From Vogesella oryzae (lineage in GTDB: Bacteria; Pseudomonadota; Gammaproteobacteria; Burkholderiales; Chromobacteriaceae), in the NCBI RefSeq assembly GCF_902829295.1, contig NZ_CADEPL010000005.1, positions 1 through 64,000 of the forward strand: a stretch of DNA of 64,000 bases, written 5' to 3'. Below the pieces are notes generated by a model that worked only from the letters and a program-made list of their open reading frames with translations, made no database searches and was not told the origin of the DNA. Both the position numbers and the translations under genes were made by a program. This document shows positions 1 to 10,097 of this stretch, in pieces (position 1 is the stretch's first letter; each line of letters begins with the position of its first letter).

Positions 1-1673
1 GCATAATCCTCTGCCTTTACCGCGCGGGCGTTGATGCTGAGCAAGCGCGCCCGGGTCATCGGCAACATGGCCGGCGGCGTGCGGCCAACCATGCGGAACA
101 GCCCGGCCAGCGTATCGCGTTGCGGCGGCTGCAGATTGATCAGGAACGTATCCGGCGCATCCGCCGGCAGCGAGCGCTGCCAGGCGCCGATCAGATCGTC
201 GCGCACCACGGGCAGCGTCAGCAGCGCCATCAGGCTCACCGCCAGCGCCGCCACCTGCAGTACCGCCAGTGCCGGCCGCCGCGCCAGATTGGTCAGCCCG
301 TGGCGCCAGCCGCTCTGGCTGCCACTGGCATAGCGCCCCAATGCCCATACCAGCGCCCAGGCCAGCAGCGCCACCACCGCCAGAAAGCCGAACAGCCCGC
401 CCAGCAGCCAGACCGCTAGCGTGGCATCACCCACCTGCCATGCCGCCAGGCCGAGCAATGCGGCCAACGCCAGCAACGGCGCCAGCAGCGAGCGGCCGCT
501 ACGCGGCAGATCGGCACGCAATACCGCCAACGCCGGCACCTTGCGCAGCGCCAGCAGCGGCGGCAAGGCGAAGCCGGCCAGCAGGATCAGCGCCGACAGC
601 GGCCCGGACAGCCAGGCCAGCCAACCCGGCGGTGGCAAGCCCTCCCCCAGCCATTGCCGCGCCAGATAGATCAGCAGCGCCTGCACGCCGTAACCGGCCA
701 GCGTGCCCAATACCCCACCCAGCAGCGCCAGCCACAGCAGCAGACTGCCCCACACCGTGGCCACCTCGCGGCTGGTCTGGCCGAAGGCGCGCAACATCGC
801 CACGCTTTGCCAGTGCCGGTTCAGATAACGCCGTACCGCCAGTGCCACCGCCGCCGCGGCCAACGTGACCGACAGTACCGCCGACAGGCCGAGGAAGCGA
901 CGCGCCCGCTCCAGTGCCGCGCGGATTTCCGGCCGCGCTTCCTCGATGTCTTCCAGCCGCGCACCGGCCGGCAGCTGCGGTGCCAGCCACAGCCGCATCG
1001 CCGCCACCGCCGGCGCCTCGCCGGCGATAAACAGCCGGTAACGCACGCGACTGCCTTCCTGCACCAGGCCGGTAGCCGGCAGGTCGGCCAGATTCAGCAT
1101 CACCCGCGGCACAAAGTTGTACAGGTCCACCGCGCCGTCCGGTTCGCGCAGGATTTCTGCCGTCAGCCGGAAACTGCGCTGCCCCAGCCGCAGCTCGTCG
1201 CCCAGTTGCAAACCCAGCTTCTGCAGCAGGCGGCCATCCGCCCACACCTCGCCTGATGCCGGATGCAGCGCACCTTGTCGGCTGCCGGCGGCGGTGCGCA
1301 GCTGTACATTGCCGCGCAGCGGATAGCCGCCATCCACCGCCTTGAGGGTGACCAGCGTGGCCTGGTCGCGGGCAAACACCATCGACGGGAAGCTGGCGCT
1401 GTGCGCGGTTTTCAGCTGCCGCGCCGCGGCCTGTTGTTGCCAGGCCGGCGGTGCCGGATTGCGGCTATTGACCACCAGATCGGCCGCCAGCAGCTGGCTG
1501 GCCTGGCGCGTCAGCGCGTTGTCGATGCGATCGGAGAAAAACGCCACGCTGCTCATCGCCGCTACCGCCACCAGCAGCGAGAACAGCAACACTGTCAGCT
1601 CGCCGGCACGCATCTCGCGCCACAGCAGCCGCGCGCCCATGCGCAGCGACAGTCGCAGGCTGCCGGCGCTCAT
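1..1673 (-). CDS. ybbP: ABC transporter permease, YbbP/FtsX-like, 3' part outside the window
   Basis: The minus strand is open from the ATG at 1673 to the window edge (557 codons); the C-terminus lies outside. The start MSAGSLRLSLRMGARLLWRE is followed by a hydrophobic helix (TVLLFSLLVAVAAMSSVAFF), a long periplasmic MacB-type region, and clusters of further membrane helices, as expected of the large two-unit FtsX permeases of about 800 residues. The ATG overlaps the ybbA stop (ATGA), so the two are translationally coupled. With YbbA it should form an inner-membrane ABC exporter; in E. coli this pair also sits beside tesA. The substrate is unknown. Family assignment is firm; the symbol follows synteny. 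Confidence 0.85.
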   Translation of the reverse strand, partial: MSAGSLRLSLRMGARLLWREMRAGELTVLLFSLLVAVAAMSSVAFFSDRIDNALTRQASQLLAADLVVNSRNPAPPAWQQQAAARQLKTAHSASFPSMVFARDQATLVTLKAVDGGYPLRGNVQLRTAAGSRQGALHPASGEVWADGRLLQKLGLQLGDELRLGQRSFRLTAEILREPDGAVDLYNFVPRVMLNLADLPATGLVQEGSRVRYRLFIAGEAPAVAAMRLWLAPQLPAGARLEDIEEARPEIRAALERARRFLGLSAVLSVTLAAAAVALAVRRYLNRHWQSVAMLRAFGQTSREVATVWGSLLLWLALLGGVLGTLAGYGVQALLIYLARQWLGEGLPPPGWLAWLSGPLSALILLAGFALPPLLALRKVPALAVLRADLPRSGRSLLAPLLALAALLGLAAWQVGDATLAVWLLGGLFGFLAVVALLAWALVWALGRYASGSQSGWRHGLTNLARRPALAVLQVAALAVSLMALLTLPVVRDDLIGAWQRSLPADAPDTFLINLQPPQRDTLAGLFRMVGRTPPAMLPMTRARLLSINARAVKAEDY

Positions 1674-2365
1674 GCCGCACTCCGCTGCAGCTTGCCGTCC
1701 TCCAGCCGGTAGATGGCGCTGCAGCGTGCGGCCAACTCGGCATCGTGGGTCACCAGTACCAGCGCGGTGCCGGCTTCGGCATTCAGTTCGAACATCAGCG
1801 CCACGATCTGGCTGCCGGTGGCCGGATCGAGATTGCCGGTCGGCTCGTCGGCAAACAGCACGGTTGGCCGCATCACGAAGGCGCGCGCCAGCGCCACCCG
1901 CTGCTGCTCGCCGCCGGACAGGAGGCGCGGGTAGTGCGCCAGCCGTGCGGCCAACCCGACCCGCTGCAACATCGCGGTAGCGGCCTCGCGGGCATCGCGG
2001 CGGCCGGCCAGCTCCAGCGGCAGCATCACGTTTTCCAGCGCGGTCAGCTGCGGCAGCAGCTGGAAGTTCTGGAACACGAAGCCGACATGCCGGCGCCGCA
2101 GCAAGGCGCGGCCGTCTTCGTCCAGCGCCGTCAGCGATTGGCCGGCCAGCGCCACGTCGCCGGAACTTGCGCTGTCCAGCCCTGCCAGAATGGCCAGCAG
2201 CGTGGATTTGCCGCTGCCGGAGGCACCGACGATGGCGACGCTCTCGCCGCCGCGCACCGCCAGCGACACATCATGCAGGATATCCAGCGTCTGGCCGTGG
2301 TAATCCACTTGCCGCGCTACGTGGCGCGCGCCGAGAATGACGTCTTGTTGCGAAGGAGTGTTCAT
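1670..2365 (-). CDS. ybbA: ABC transporter ATP-binding protein, YbbA/LolD-MacB type
   Basis: Predicted 231-residue ATPase. Visible motifs are Walker A GASGSGKST near residue 50, the Q-loop region VFQNFQLL, signature LSGGEQQR, Walker B VLFADEP and the H-loop THD. I chose the ATG at 2365 (MNTPSQQDVIL) because the family begins about there; the frame stays open further upstream into tesA. It powers the adjacent YbbP permease and overlaps it by four bases. The start codon overlaps the divergent tesA start by two bases, and no strong ribosome-binding site precedes it, so the promoter must lie inside tesA. Confidence 0.88.
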   Translation of the reverse strand: MNTPSQQDVILGARHVARQVDYHGQTLDILHDVSLAVRGGESVAIVGASGSGKSTLLAILAGLDSASSGDVALAGQSLTALDEDGRALLRRRHVGFVFQNFQLLPQLTALENVMLPLELAGRRDAREAATAMLQRVGLAARLAHYPRLLSGGEQQRVALARAFVMRPTVLFADEPTGNLDPATGSQIVALMFELNAEAGTALVLVTHDAELAARCSAIYRLEDGKLQRSAA

Positions 2366-3008
2366 GTTGTCTGGTCGATTCAAGTTATGGTCCAGCGCCT
2401 GCCGCCGTCTGGCACTGTGCTGCCTGTTACTGCCACTGGCCATCGCCGCACCGGTCGCACAGGCTGCCCGCGTGGTGGTGTTCGGCGACAGCATTTCTGC
2501 CGGCTACGGCATCAATCCGGCACAAGGCTGGGTCAAGCTGCTGCAGGACAAGCTAGGCAAACAGCATACGGTGATCAACGCCAGTCTGTCCGGTGAAACG
2601 ACTGCCGGCGGCCTCAACCGTCTGCCGGCGGTGCTGCAACAGCACCAGCCGGATGTGCTGGTGCTGGAACTGGGCGGCAATGATGGTCTGCGCGGCTTGC
2701 CGTTAAGCGAAATGCAGGCCAACCTCAACGCCATGGTGCGGCTGGCCAAGGCTGCCAGGGCACGGGTGATGCTGGTCGGCATGGCGCTGCCGCCAAATTA
2801 TGGCCCCGAATACGGCAGCAAGTTCCAGCAGGTGTACCGCGAGGTGGCGAAACAGCAGCATGCCACACTGGTACCGTTGCTGGTCGCCGGTTTCGAGCGT
2901 GATCTGAGCCAGTTCCAGAATGACGGTATCCACCCGCTGGCGGCGGCACAGCCACGCATGGTGGCCAATGTACTGCCGGCACTGCAGCCGCTGCTGCGCC
3001 GGCAGTAA
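2364..3008 (+). CDS. tesA: Acyl-CoA thioesterase I / arylesterase / lysophospholipase L1 (SGNH hydrolase)
   Basis: 214 residues with a Sec signal peptide (Arg-rich n-region, hydrophobic core LALCCLLLPLAIAA, cleavage near AQAA), so periplasmic. SGNH blocks are present: GDSIS with the nucleophilic Ser near residue 44, the block II Gly region (SLSGETTAGG), GGND (block III Asn) and DGIHP carrying the catalytic Asp and His. The family hydrolyses acyl-CoA thioesters, esters and lysophospholipids. The start at 2364 follows a GAAGGAG site at 2352; an upstream ATG at 2337 would spoil the signal peptide. Divergent from ybbA, as in E. coli. Confidence 0.93.
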   Translation: MLSGRFKLWSSACRRLALCCLLLPLAIAAPVAQAARVVVFGDSISAGYGINPAQGWVKLLQDKLGKQHTVINASLSGETTAGGLNRLPAVLQQHQPDVLVLELGGNDGLRGLPLSEMQANLNAMVRLAKAARARVMLVGMALPPNYGPEYGSKFQQVYREVAKQQHATLVPLLVAGFERDLSQFQNDGIHPLAAAQPRMVANVLPALQPLLRRQ

Positions 3009-3159
3009 TCATCCCTGATTTCAGGCGCCGTGCTGTTCCGGCTTCGGAACGCAGCGTTTTGCGCGGTGCCCCCGCTTTTCATGCATAACGGGTTAATCTT
3101 GTGGCGGGCAGCCTGCCCACCCGCCAGTGCGGGCACCTCGTCTCCCACAAGGAAACCCC

Positions 3160-4386
3160 ATGCCAGCCACCCTAGCCCTTACCCTCGGGCGCCGCATTGC
3201 CTCTCCGTTTCGCGGCCTGCCGCCCTCGGTCTACATCCAGGTGGTCGCCACCCTGCTGAACACCATGGGCGGCATCGCCAAACTGTTCCTGCCGCTGTTC
3301 TTTCTGGAACGCTACCAGTTGTCCTACAGCAGCATCGGCTTGCTGATGAGCTGTTACGGACTGGGCTGCCTGGCCGGTGCCTATGCCGGCGGCGCGCTGT
3401 CTGACCGGCTGGACGCCCGCAAATTGACTGCCGCGCTGTTGCTGGCCGGCGGCATCTTCACTTTATGTCTGGCGCTACCGCTGCCGGTATGGGCATTTGT
3501 GCCGCTGCTGCTACTGGCCGGTCTGGCCGATGGCGGCTTCCGTCCCGGCAATATGCGGCTGGCACTGGAGCCGTGCAGCCCGGACAAGCGGCCAACCGCG
3601 CAAGGAATGTACCGGGTGGCGTTCAACCTCGGCACCTCGCTGGCCGGCATCACCGGCGGCCTGCTGGCGCATTACGGCTACCACTGGGTATTCATTGCGC
3701 AGGGCCTGTGCAGCATGCTGGCTTGCGGCTGGATGGTCTGGGCCTATCGTCACTATGGCATTGCCCTGCCGGCAAAACATAGCCACAACGCGACTGCCGC
3801 GGCAGACACTAGCGGCTCGCCATGGCGCGACCTGGCCTTCCTGCAGTTTCTGCTTGGCCTGCTGCTGATCGTGGCGGTATTCGACCAGATGTACGGCACG
3901 CTGGGGTTGTTCCTGCGCCAGCATTACGGTCTGGGGCCGGAATGGATCGGCTACCTGTTCACCCTCAATGGCCTGATGGTGGTGTGCCTGCAGGTGTGGA
4001 TCGCCCGCCGGGTTGGCCGCTGGGGGCTGGCGCGCTGCTCGCAGCTGTCGGTGCTGTGCATGGGGTGCAGCTTCCTGCTGCTCAATGCCGGCCAGCAGCC
4101 GCTGTGGGCGCTACTGGCGATGGTAGTACTGACCATCGGCGAGCTGCTGATGTCGCCCACCTGGTCGACACTGGTGATGTTGCGCTCGGAAGGACGCCAG
4201 CGTGGCCGCTATCTCGGCATCTACAACGCGGCCTGGAGCGGTCGGGCACTGTATGCGCCGGCGCTGGGCACCTGGGCTTACGGCCAGTTCGGCGGCGCCA
4301 TGCTGTGGTGGTTGTGCGCCGCCATCGGCGTGCTCACCGCGCTGCTGCAGGCCGGACCGTTGCGGCGCATGTTGGCCGCGCAGTAA
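3160..4386 (+). CDS. Major facilitator superfamily transporter
   Basis: 408-residue polytopic membrane protein with about 12 hydrophobic segments in two halves separated by a polar loop (around AKHSHNATAAADTSGS). The loop between helices 2 and 3 carries an MFS motif-A-like GGALSDRLDARK. Start chosen at 3160 behind an AAGGA site at 3149. It stands alone, ending at a strong terminator (4403-4431). The substrate cannot be told from the sequence; the overall look is of a drug/sugar-efflux type MFS protein. Confidence 0.85.
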   Translation: MPATLALTLGRRIASPFRGLPPSVYIQVVATLLNTMGGIAKLFLPLFFLERYQLSYSSIGLLMSCYGLGCLAGAYAGGALSDRLDARKLTAALLLAGGIFTLCLALPLPVWAFVPLLLLAGLADGGFRPGNMRLALEPCSPDKRPTAQGMYRVAFNLGTSLAGITGGLLAHYGYHWVFIAQGLCSMLACGWMVWAYRHYGIALPAKHSHNATAAADTSGSPWRDLAFLQFLLGLLLIVAVFDQMYGTLGLFLRQHYGLGPEWIGYLFTLNGLMVVCLQVWIARRVGRWGLARCSQLSVLCMGCSFLLLNAGQQPLWALLAMVVLTIGELLMSPTWSTLVMLRSEGRQRGRYLGIYNAAWSGRALYAPALGTWAYGQFGGAMLWWLCAAIGVLTALLQAGPLRRMLAAQ

Positions 4387-4402
4387 TCGGCGGCCAAACG
4401 AC

Positions 4403-4431
4403 AAAAGCCCTGCCGGATGGCAGGGCTTTTT
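4403..4431. terminator. Bidirectional intrinsic terminator
   Basis: Arms AAAAGCCCTGCC and GGCAGGGCTTTT around a GGAT loop, with T runs on both strands. It ends the MFS gene and lies downstream of the convergent peroxiredoxin gene. Confidence 0.88.
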
Positions 4432-4465
4432 ACTGCTCACAACGTTGGCCGCAGCCAGGCGTCGA

Positions 4466-5080
4466 TTACAGGGCGGCGGCGTTTTCAGCTAGGTAGGAAG
4501 CCACGCCTTCGGCGGACGGCTTCATGCCTTTCTTGCCCTTGTTCCAGCCAGCCGGGCACACTTCGCCGTGCTCTTCGGTGAACTGCAGGGCGTCAACCAT
4601 GCGCAGCATTTCGTCAACGTTGCGGCCCAGCGGCAGGTTGTTGACAACCTGGTGCTGTACCACGCCGGACTTGTCGATCAGGAAGGAACCGCGGAAGGCC
4701 ACGCCACCGTCGGCTTCAACATCGAAGGCCTTGCACAGGTCGTGCTGGATGTCGGCCACCAGGGTGTAACCAACCTGGCCGATACCGCCTTTTTCTACCG
4801 GGGTGTTGCGCCATGCTGCGTGGCTGAACTGGCTGTCGATGGACACGCCGATCACTTCCACATTACGGGCCTTGAACTCGGCCAGGCGGTGGTCGAAGGC
4901 GATCAGTTCGGACGGGCACACGAAGGTGAAGTCCAGCGGGTAGAAGAACACTACGGTGTATTTGCCGGCGGTAGCATCCTTGAAGGAGTAGTTGTCCACG
5001 ATCTCGCCGTTGCCCAGCACGGCGGAGAAGGCTTTGGAACCATCAAAGAACGGGGCTTGCTTGCCTACGAGTACGGCCAT
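4466..5080 (-). CDS. 2-Cys peroxiredoxin (AhpC/Prx1 type)
   Basis: 204-residue thiol peroxidase that reduces hydrogen peroxide and organic peroxides. The peroxidatic Cys lies in DFTFVCPSE near residue 50 and the resolving Cys in EVCPAGW near residue 170, marking a typical 2-Cys enzyme; RGSFLIDKSG and the lysine-rich C-terminus are also typical. Start at 5080 is preceded by AAGGAGA. A candidate OxyR operator lies about 100-135 bp upstream (5178-5214). No ahpF follows, so the electron donor must be encoded elsewhere. Confidence 0.92.
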   Translation of the reverse strand: MAVLVGKQAPFFDGSKAFSAVLGNGEIVDNYSFKDATAGKYTVVFFYPLDFTFVCPSELIAFDHRLAEFKARNVEVIGVSIDSQFSHAAWRNTPVEKGGIGQVGYTLVADIQHDLCKAFDVEADGGVAFRGSFLIDKSGVVQHQVVNNLPLGRNVDEMLRMVDALQFTEEHGEVCPAGWNKGKKGMKPSAEGVASYLAENAAAL

Positions 5081-5177
5081 GAGAATCTCCTTGGGTAAAT
5101 GACTTGCTGTAATGGGTCGATGTCCGGTGCATGCCGGCTGCTGACGGGTTATAAACGCAGCCTGCCGGCACACTCAA

Positions 5178-5214
5178 ATTGAAATTGCCAATTCCAACCA
5201 TAGCGACAGGCAAT
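5178..5214 (-). promoter_or_regulatory. Candidate OxyR binding site upstream of the peroxiredoxin gene
   Basis: Four tetramers at exact seven-base spacing read ATTG-N7-CAAT-N7-ATAG-N7-CAAT on the plus strand. The OxyR consensus is ATAG-N7-CTAT-N7-ATAG-N7-CTAT, so 13 of 16 specified positions match and all three spacers are right. The last half-site overlaps a perfect 16-bp palindrome ACAGGCAATTGCCTGT (5206-5221). Position upstream of a peroxide-reducing enzyme supports the call. Confidence 0.6.
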
Positions 5215-5278
5215 TGCCTGTGGTGTGCGTCTCAAGATAGTAGCTGCCGCCACGATTTCAAGATGCCAGACAAGTAAA

Positions 5279-5302
5279 AACGGACTCCCGCGGGAGTCCG
5301 TT
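5279..5302 (-). terminator. Terminator of the aspS operon
   Basis: Perfect 24-bp inverted repeat AACGGACTCCCG/CGGGAGTCCGTT. On the minus strand it is followed by TTTTACTTG, 20-odd bases after the aspS stop. Confidence 0.85.
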
Positions 5303-5324
5303 GTGCACTGGCATGCGGCCAACC

Positions 5325-7118
<1,794 letters not shown>

Positions 7119-7176
7119 TGCAATGCCTTATGTGTTGAATTCGGGTAGTTCGGATAACGGGAGCCGGCGCGGAAGC

Positions 7177-7206
7177 AGGGTTGGCCGCAAGCCTGCGGCC
7201 AACCCT
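7177..7206. repeat. Inverted pair of TGCGGCCAAC between the DUF502 gene and aspS
   Basis: GTTGGCCGCA-AGCC-TGCGGCCAAC, extended by flanking bases to a 13-bp stem (AGGGTTGGCCGCA). It immediately follows the DUF502 stop at 7208. No T run follows on either strand, so if it stops transcription it does so imperfectly. It is one member of the window-wide repeat family. Confidence 0.8.
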
Positions 7207-7207
7207 G

Positions 7208-7861
7208 TCAATTTCGCTCGTCGCTCTGTTGCGAGCGGGCGGCGGCGGGAGCAGGCGGCGCCACCACCCCCATCGAAATCACGTATTTCAGTGCTTCGTC
7301 CACACTCATGTCCAGCTCGCGGGTCTCGCTTTTTGGCACGATGATGAAGTAGCCGGAAGTCGGGTTGGGCGTGGTCGGCACATATACGCTGACATGATCC
7401 TCCTCACCCAGCTCTTCCTTCAACTGGCCGCTCGGTGCGCCAGTCTGGAAAGCCACCGTCCACGCGCCCTGATGCGGGAAACGCACCAGCAGCGCCTTGC
7501 GGAACGCCTGGCCGGAGTCGGACAGCAAGGTATCGCTGACCTGCTTCACGCTGTTGTAGATGGTGCTGACTACCGGAGTGCGGGTCAGGATCAGCTGCCA
7601 CAGGTCCAGCAGCCGCTGCCCCAGCACGTTGGCCGCCATGAAACCGGTCCCCACCAGCACGGCAAACGCCAGCACTACCCCCAACCCCGGAATATCGAAA
7701 CCGAACAGGCTTTCCGGACGCCAGGAGCGCGGCAACAGGTTGATGGTCTGATCCAGCGTGCCGATGATCAGGTTCAGCACCCACAGCGTAATGGCGATCG
7801 GCAACCAGATCAGGATCCCGGTCACCAGATAGCCGCGCAGGGTCATCTTGATGTGTTTCAT
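7208..7861 (-). CDS. DUF502 family inner-membrane protein
   Basis: 217 residues, beginning MKHIKMTLRGYLVTGILIWL. Two N-terminal membrane helices (about residues 10-30 and 55-80) precede a soluble domain with RTPVVSTIYNSVKQ and VPTTPNPTSGYFIIVPK, both characteristic of DUF502. Start 7861 was preferred over 7924 because the longer form adds only a low-complexity Ala/Val stretch overlapping fmdB. Sits 7 bp after fmdB and ahead of aspS, an arrangement conserved in betaproteobacteria. Function unknown; the C-terminal tail is Ala/Pro-rich. Confidence 0.88.
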   Translation of the reverse strand: MKHIKMTLRGYLVTGILIWLPIAITLWVLNLIIGTLDQTINLLPRSWRPESLFGFDIPGLGVVLAFAVLVGTGFMAANVLGQRLLDLWQLILTRTPVVSTIYNSVKQVSDTLLSDSGQAFRKALLVRFPHQGAWTVAFQTGAPSGQLKEELGEEDHVSVYVPTTPNPTSGYFIIVPKSETRELDMSVDEALKYVISMGVVAPPAPAAARSQQSDERN

Positions 7862-7868
7862 GTTGGCT

Positions 7869-8105
7869 TCAGGCACAGCCACCGCCACCACAGCCGCCGC
7901 TGCCACAGGCCGGGCCGCTGCCACTGTTCTTGAAGTCAGTCACATACCAGCCATTGCCCTTGAGCTGGAAACCGGCGGCGGACAATTGTTTGGCATAATC
8001 ACTGCTGCCGCAGGACGGACACTGTGCGATCGGTTCATCGCTCATCTTCTGCAGATGTTCCTTTTGAGCACCACAGGCATCACAACGGTATTCGTAAATC
8101 GGCAT
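7869..8105 (-). CDS. FmdB-type zinc-ribbon protein
   Basis: 78 residues starting MPIYEYRCDACG, the FmdB signature, with two CxxC knuckles (CDAC and CPSC) forming a zinc ribbon, then a Gly/Cys-rich tail (CGSGGCGGGGCA) that may bind metal. First gene of the aspS operon. The family is called a putative regulator, but no precise function is known. The stretch 8106-8358 upstream holds only promoters; I see no gene in it. Confidence 0.92.
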   Translation of the reverse strand: MPIYEYRCDACGAQKEHLQKMSDEPIAQCPSCGSSDYAKQLSAAGFQLKGNGWYVTDFKNSGSGPACGSGGCGGGGCA

Positions 8106-8358
8106 GTTTTACCACTCCAACTACAACCACGGGGATTATCGAACTATATTGCAGTGCATCAAATCGCACTGCAACAAACAGTTCAGAATAATGGGGCCAG
8201 CTTGTCGTAAGGACAAGTCTCGGCTGCCAAACCGGCGATTATATCCGACTGATACGCCAATACAAAAACGGATTCATGGCACTGCAACAGGCACGCGGCA
8301 GCATCGACTCTCGATCCATCTTTCATCCTACTGGCAAGCCAGTTCCCAGGAGCACTCC

Positions 8359-9135
8359 ATGACCCAAGCACACCGTCCGCTGGCCGGCAAACGCGGCCTG
8401 ATCGTCGGCATCGCCAACCAGAACAGCATTGCCTATGGCTGCGCCAAGATCCTGCATGAGCAGGGCGCCGAAGTGGCGATCACCTACCTCAACGACAAAG
8501 CCGAGAAATACGTGCGCCCGCTGGCCGAAACAGTAGATGCCAATCTGGTGCTGCCACTGAATGTGGAAATCCCCGGCGAGCTGGAAAAAGTCTTCGCCGC
8601 CATTGGCGAAACCTGGGGCGAGCTGGATTTCGTCATCCATTCGATTGCCTACTGCCCGATGGACGACCTGCACGGCCGCGTCACCGACTGCTCGCTGGCC
8701 GGCTTCCAGCAGGCGATGCACGTATCCTGCTACTCCTTCATCGAGATGGCGCGGCTGGCCGAGCCACTGATGCCGCATGGCGGCGCGCTGATCACCATGA
8801 GCTACTACGGTGCCGACAAGGTGGTGGAAAACTACAACATCATGGGGCCGGTGAAAGCGGCACTGGAATCCAGCGCCCGCTACATGGCACACGAGCTGGG
8901 CGCCAGGGGCATCCGCGTGCATGCGGTATCACCGGGGCCGCTGAAAACCCGCGCTGCCAGCGGTATCGCCCACTTCGACCGGCTGATCGACAGTGCAATC
9001 GAGCATGCACCGCAGAACCGGCTGGTCGATATTGAAGATGTCGGCAACGTCTGCGCCTTCCTGGTATCCGACGCGGCACGCGCGCTGACCGGCGAGGTTA
9101 TCTACGTCGATGGCGGCTTCAACATCATGGCCTGA
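8359..9135 (+). CDS. fabI: Enoyl-ACP reductase FabI (NADH), alphaproteobacterial-like subtype
   Basis: 258-residue short-chain dehydrogenase for the last step of fatty-acid elongation. It shows the nucleotide-binding GLIVGIANQNSIAYG and the FabI active site Y-x6-K in YNIMGPVK. The segment SYYGADKVVENYNIMGPVK resembles FabI from rhizobia more than E. coli FabI. Start at 8359 follows CCAGGAG; the upstream extension to 8104 is not protein-like. First gene of a three-gene unit with pta and ackA, so it may serve an acyl-CoA/PHB-linked route rather than being the housekeeping enzyme (inference). Confidence 0.88.
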   Translation: MTQAHRPLAGKRGLIVGIANQNSIAYGCAKILHEQGAEVAITYLNDKAEKYVRPLAETVDANLVLPLNVEIPGELEKVFAAIGETWGELDFVIHSIAYCPMDDLHGRVTDCSLAGFQQAMHVSCYSFIEMARLAEPLMPHGGALITMSYYGADKVVENYNIMGPVKAALESSARYMAHELGARGIRVHAVSPGPLKTRAASGIAHFDRLIDSAIEHAPQNRLVDIEDVGNVCAFLVSDAARALTGEVIYVDGGFNIMA

Positions 9136-9170
9136 TGCGGCCAACGTCCCGTCCTAACCAGGAAGCAATC

Positions 9171-10094
9171 ATGACCCGCGACGAACACGCTTTTGCCGAC
9201 ATCATCGAGCAGGCCCGCGCCAACGGACCACGCCCGATGGCGGTAGCCCATCCGTGCAGCACCGAGGCCCTGCTGGGCGCCGTCGAGGCCGCCGAACAGG
9301 GTATTGCCACCCCCATTCTGGTGGCACCGCAAGCCAAACTGCAGAAGTTGGCCGCCACACTGGACATCGACCTCGGCCGCTTCGAAGTCATCGACGTCGA
9401 ACACAGCCACGCTGCCGCCGAACGCGCGGTGGCACTGGTCCGTGGCGGCTTTGCCGACATGCTGATGAAAGGCAGCCTGCACACCGACGAATTCATGGCC
9501 GCAGTGCTGGACCGCAGCAAGGGCATCCGCACCGACCGCCGCGTCAGCCATGTGTTCGTGATGAAGGTAGAAAGCTACCCGCGCTACCTGTTCATTACCG
9601 ATGCCGCCATCAATATCGAACCGGAGCTGGAAGCCAAGCGCGACATCTGCCAGAACGCCATCGACCTGTGCCATGCACTGGGCATTGCCCAGCCCAAGGT
9701 GGCGATCCTGTCGGCGGTGGAAACCATCAATCCCAAGATCCGTTCCACGCTGGATGCCGCCGCGCTGTGCAAGATGGCCGATCGCGGCCAGATCAAGGGC
9801 GGGATACTGGACGGTCCGCTGGCCTTCGACAACGCCATCTCGCACGAGGCGGCCGACACCAAGGGCATTACCTCCCCGGTAGCCGGCGAACCGGATATCC
9901 TGCTGGTACCGGATCTGGAATCCGGCAATATGCTGGCCAAGCAGCTGACCTACCTGGCGGCGGCCGCCAGCGCCGGCATCGTGATGGGCGCACGCGTGCC
10001 CATTATCCTCACCAGCCGCGCCGATGATGCCGCCGGCCGCATCGCGTCGGCAGCGGTGGCCAACGTGCTAGCCGCCAGCCACAAGAAAGCCTGA
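9171..10094 (+). CDS. pta: Phosphate acetyl/butyryltransferase (PTA_PTB family)
   Basis: 307 residues covering only the catalytic PTA_PTB domain, without the N-terminal domains of long Pta. Recognisable stretches are HPCSTEALLGAVEAAEQG, GGFADMLMKGSLHTDEFM and PKVAILSAVETINPKI. It interconverts acyl-CoA and acyl-phosphate. Start 9171 has GGAAG upstream. Some homologues are annotated as bifunctional with enoyl-CoA hydratase, but no MaoC-type domain is seen here. The 35-bp gap from fabI contains one TGCGGCCAAC copy; ackA starts 3 bp downstream. Confidence 0.88.
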   Translation: MTRDEHAFADIIEQARANGPRPMAVAHPCSTEALLGAVEAAEQGIATPILVAPQAKLQKLAATLDIDLGRFEVIDVEHSHAAAERAVALVRGGFADMLMKGSLHTDEFMAAVLDRSKGIRTDRRVSHVFVMKVESYPRYLFITDAAINIEPELEAKRDICQNAIDLCHALGIAQPKVAILSAVETINPKIRSTLDAAALCKMADRGQIKGGILDGPLAFDNAISHEAADTKGITSPVAGEPDILLVPDLESGNMLAKQLTYLAAAASAGIVMGARVPIILTSRADDAAGRIASAAVANVLAASHKKA

Positions 10095-10097
10095 CCC

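Noticed and set aside
499-1245. Minus-strand frame of 248 codons and plus-strand frames over 31-1712
   Set aside because: The correct frame is the open YbbP frame from 1673 to the window edge; the others are low-complexity Ala/Arg/Gly/Pro shadows.
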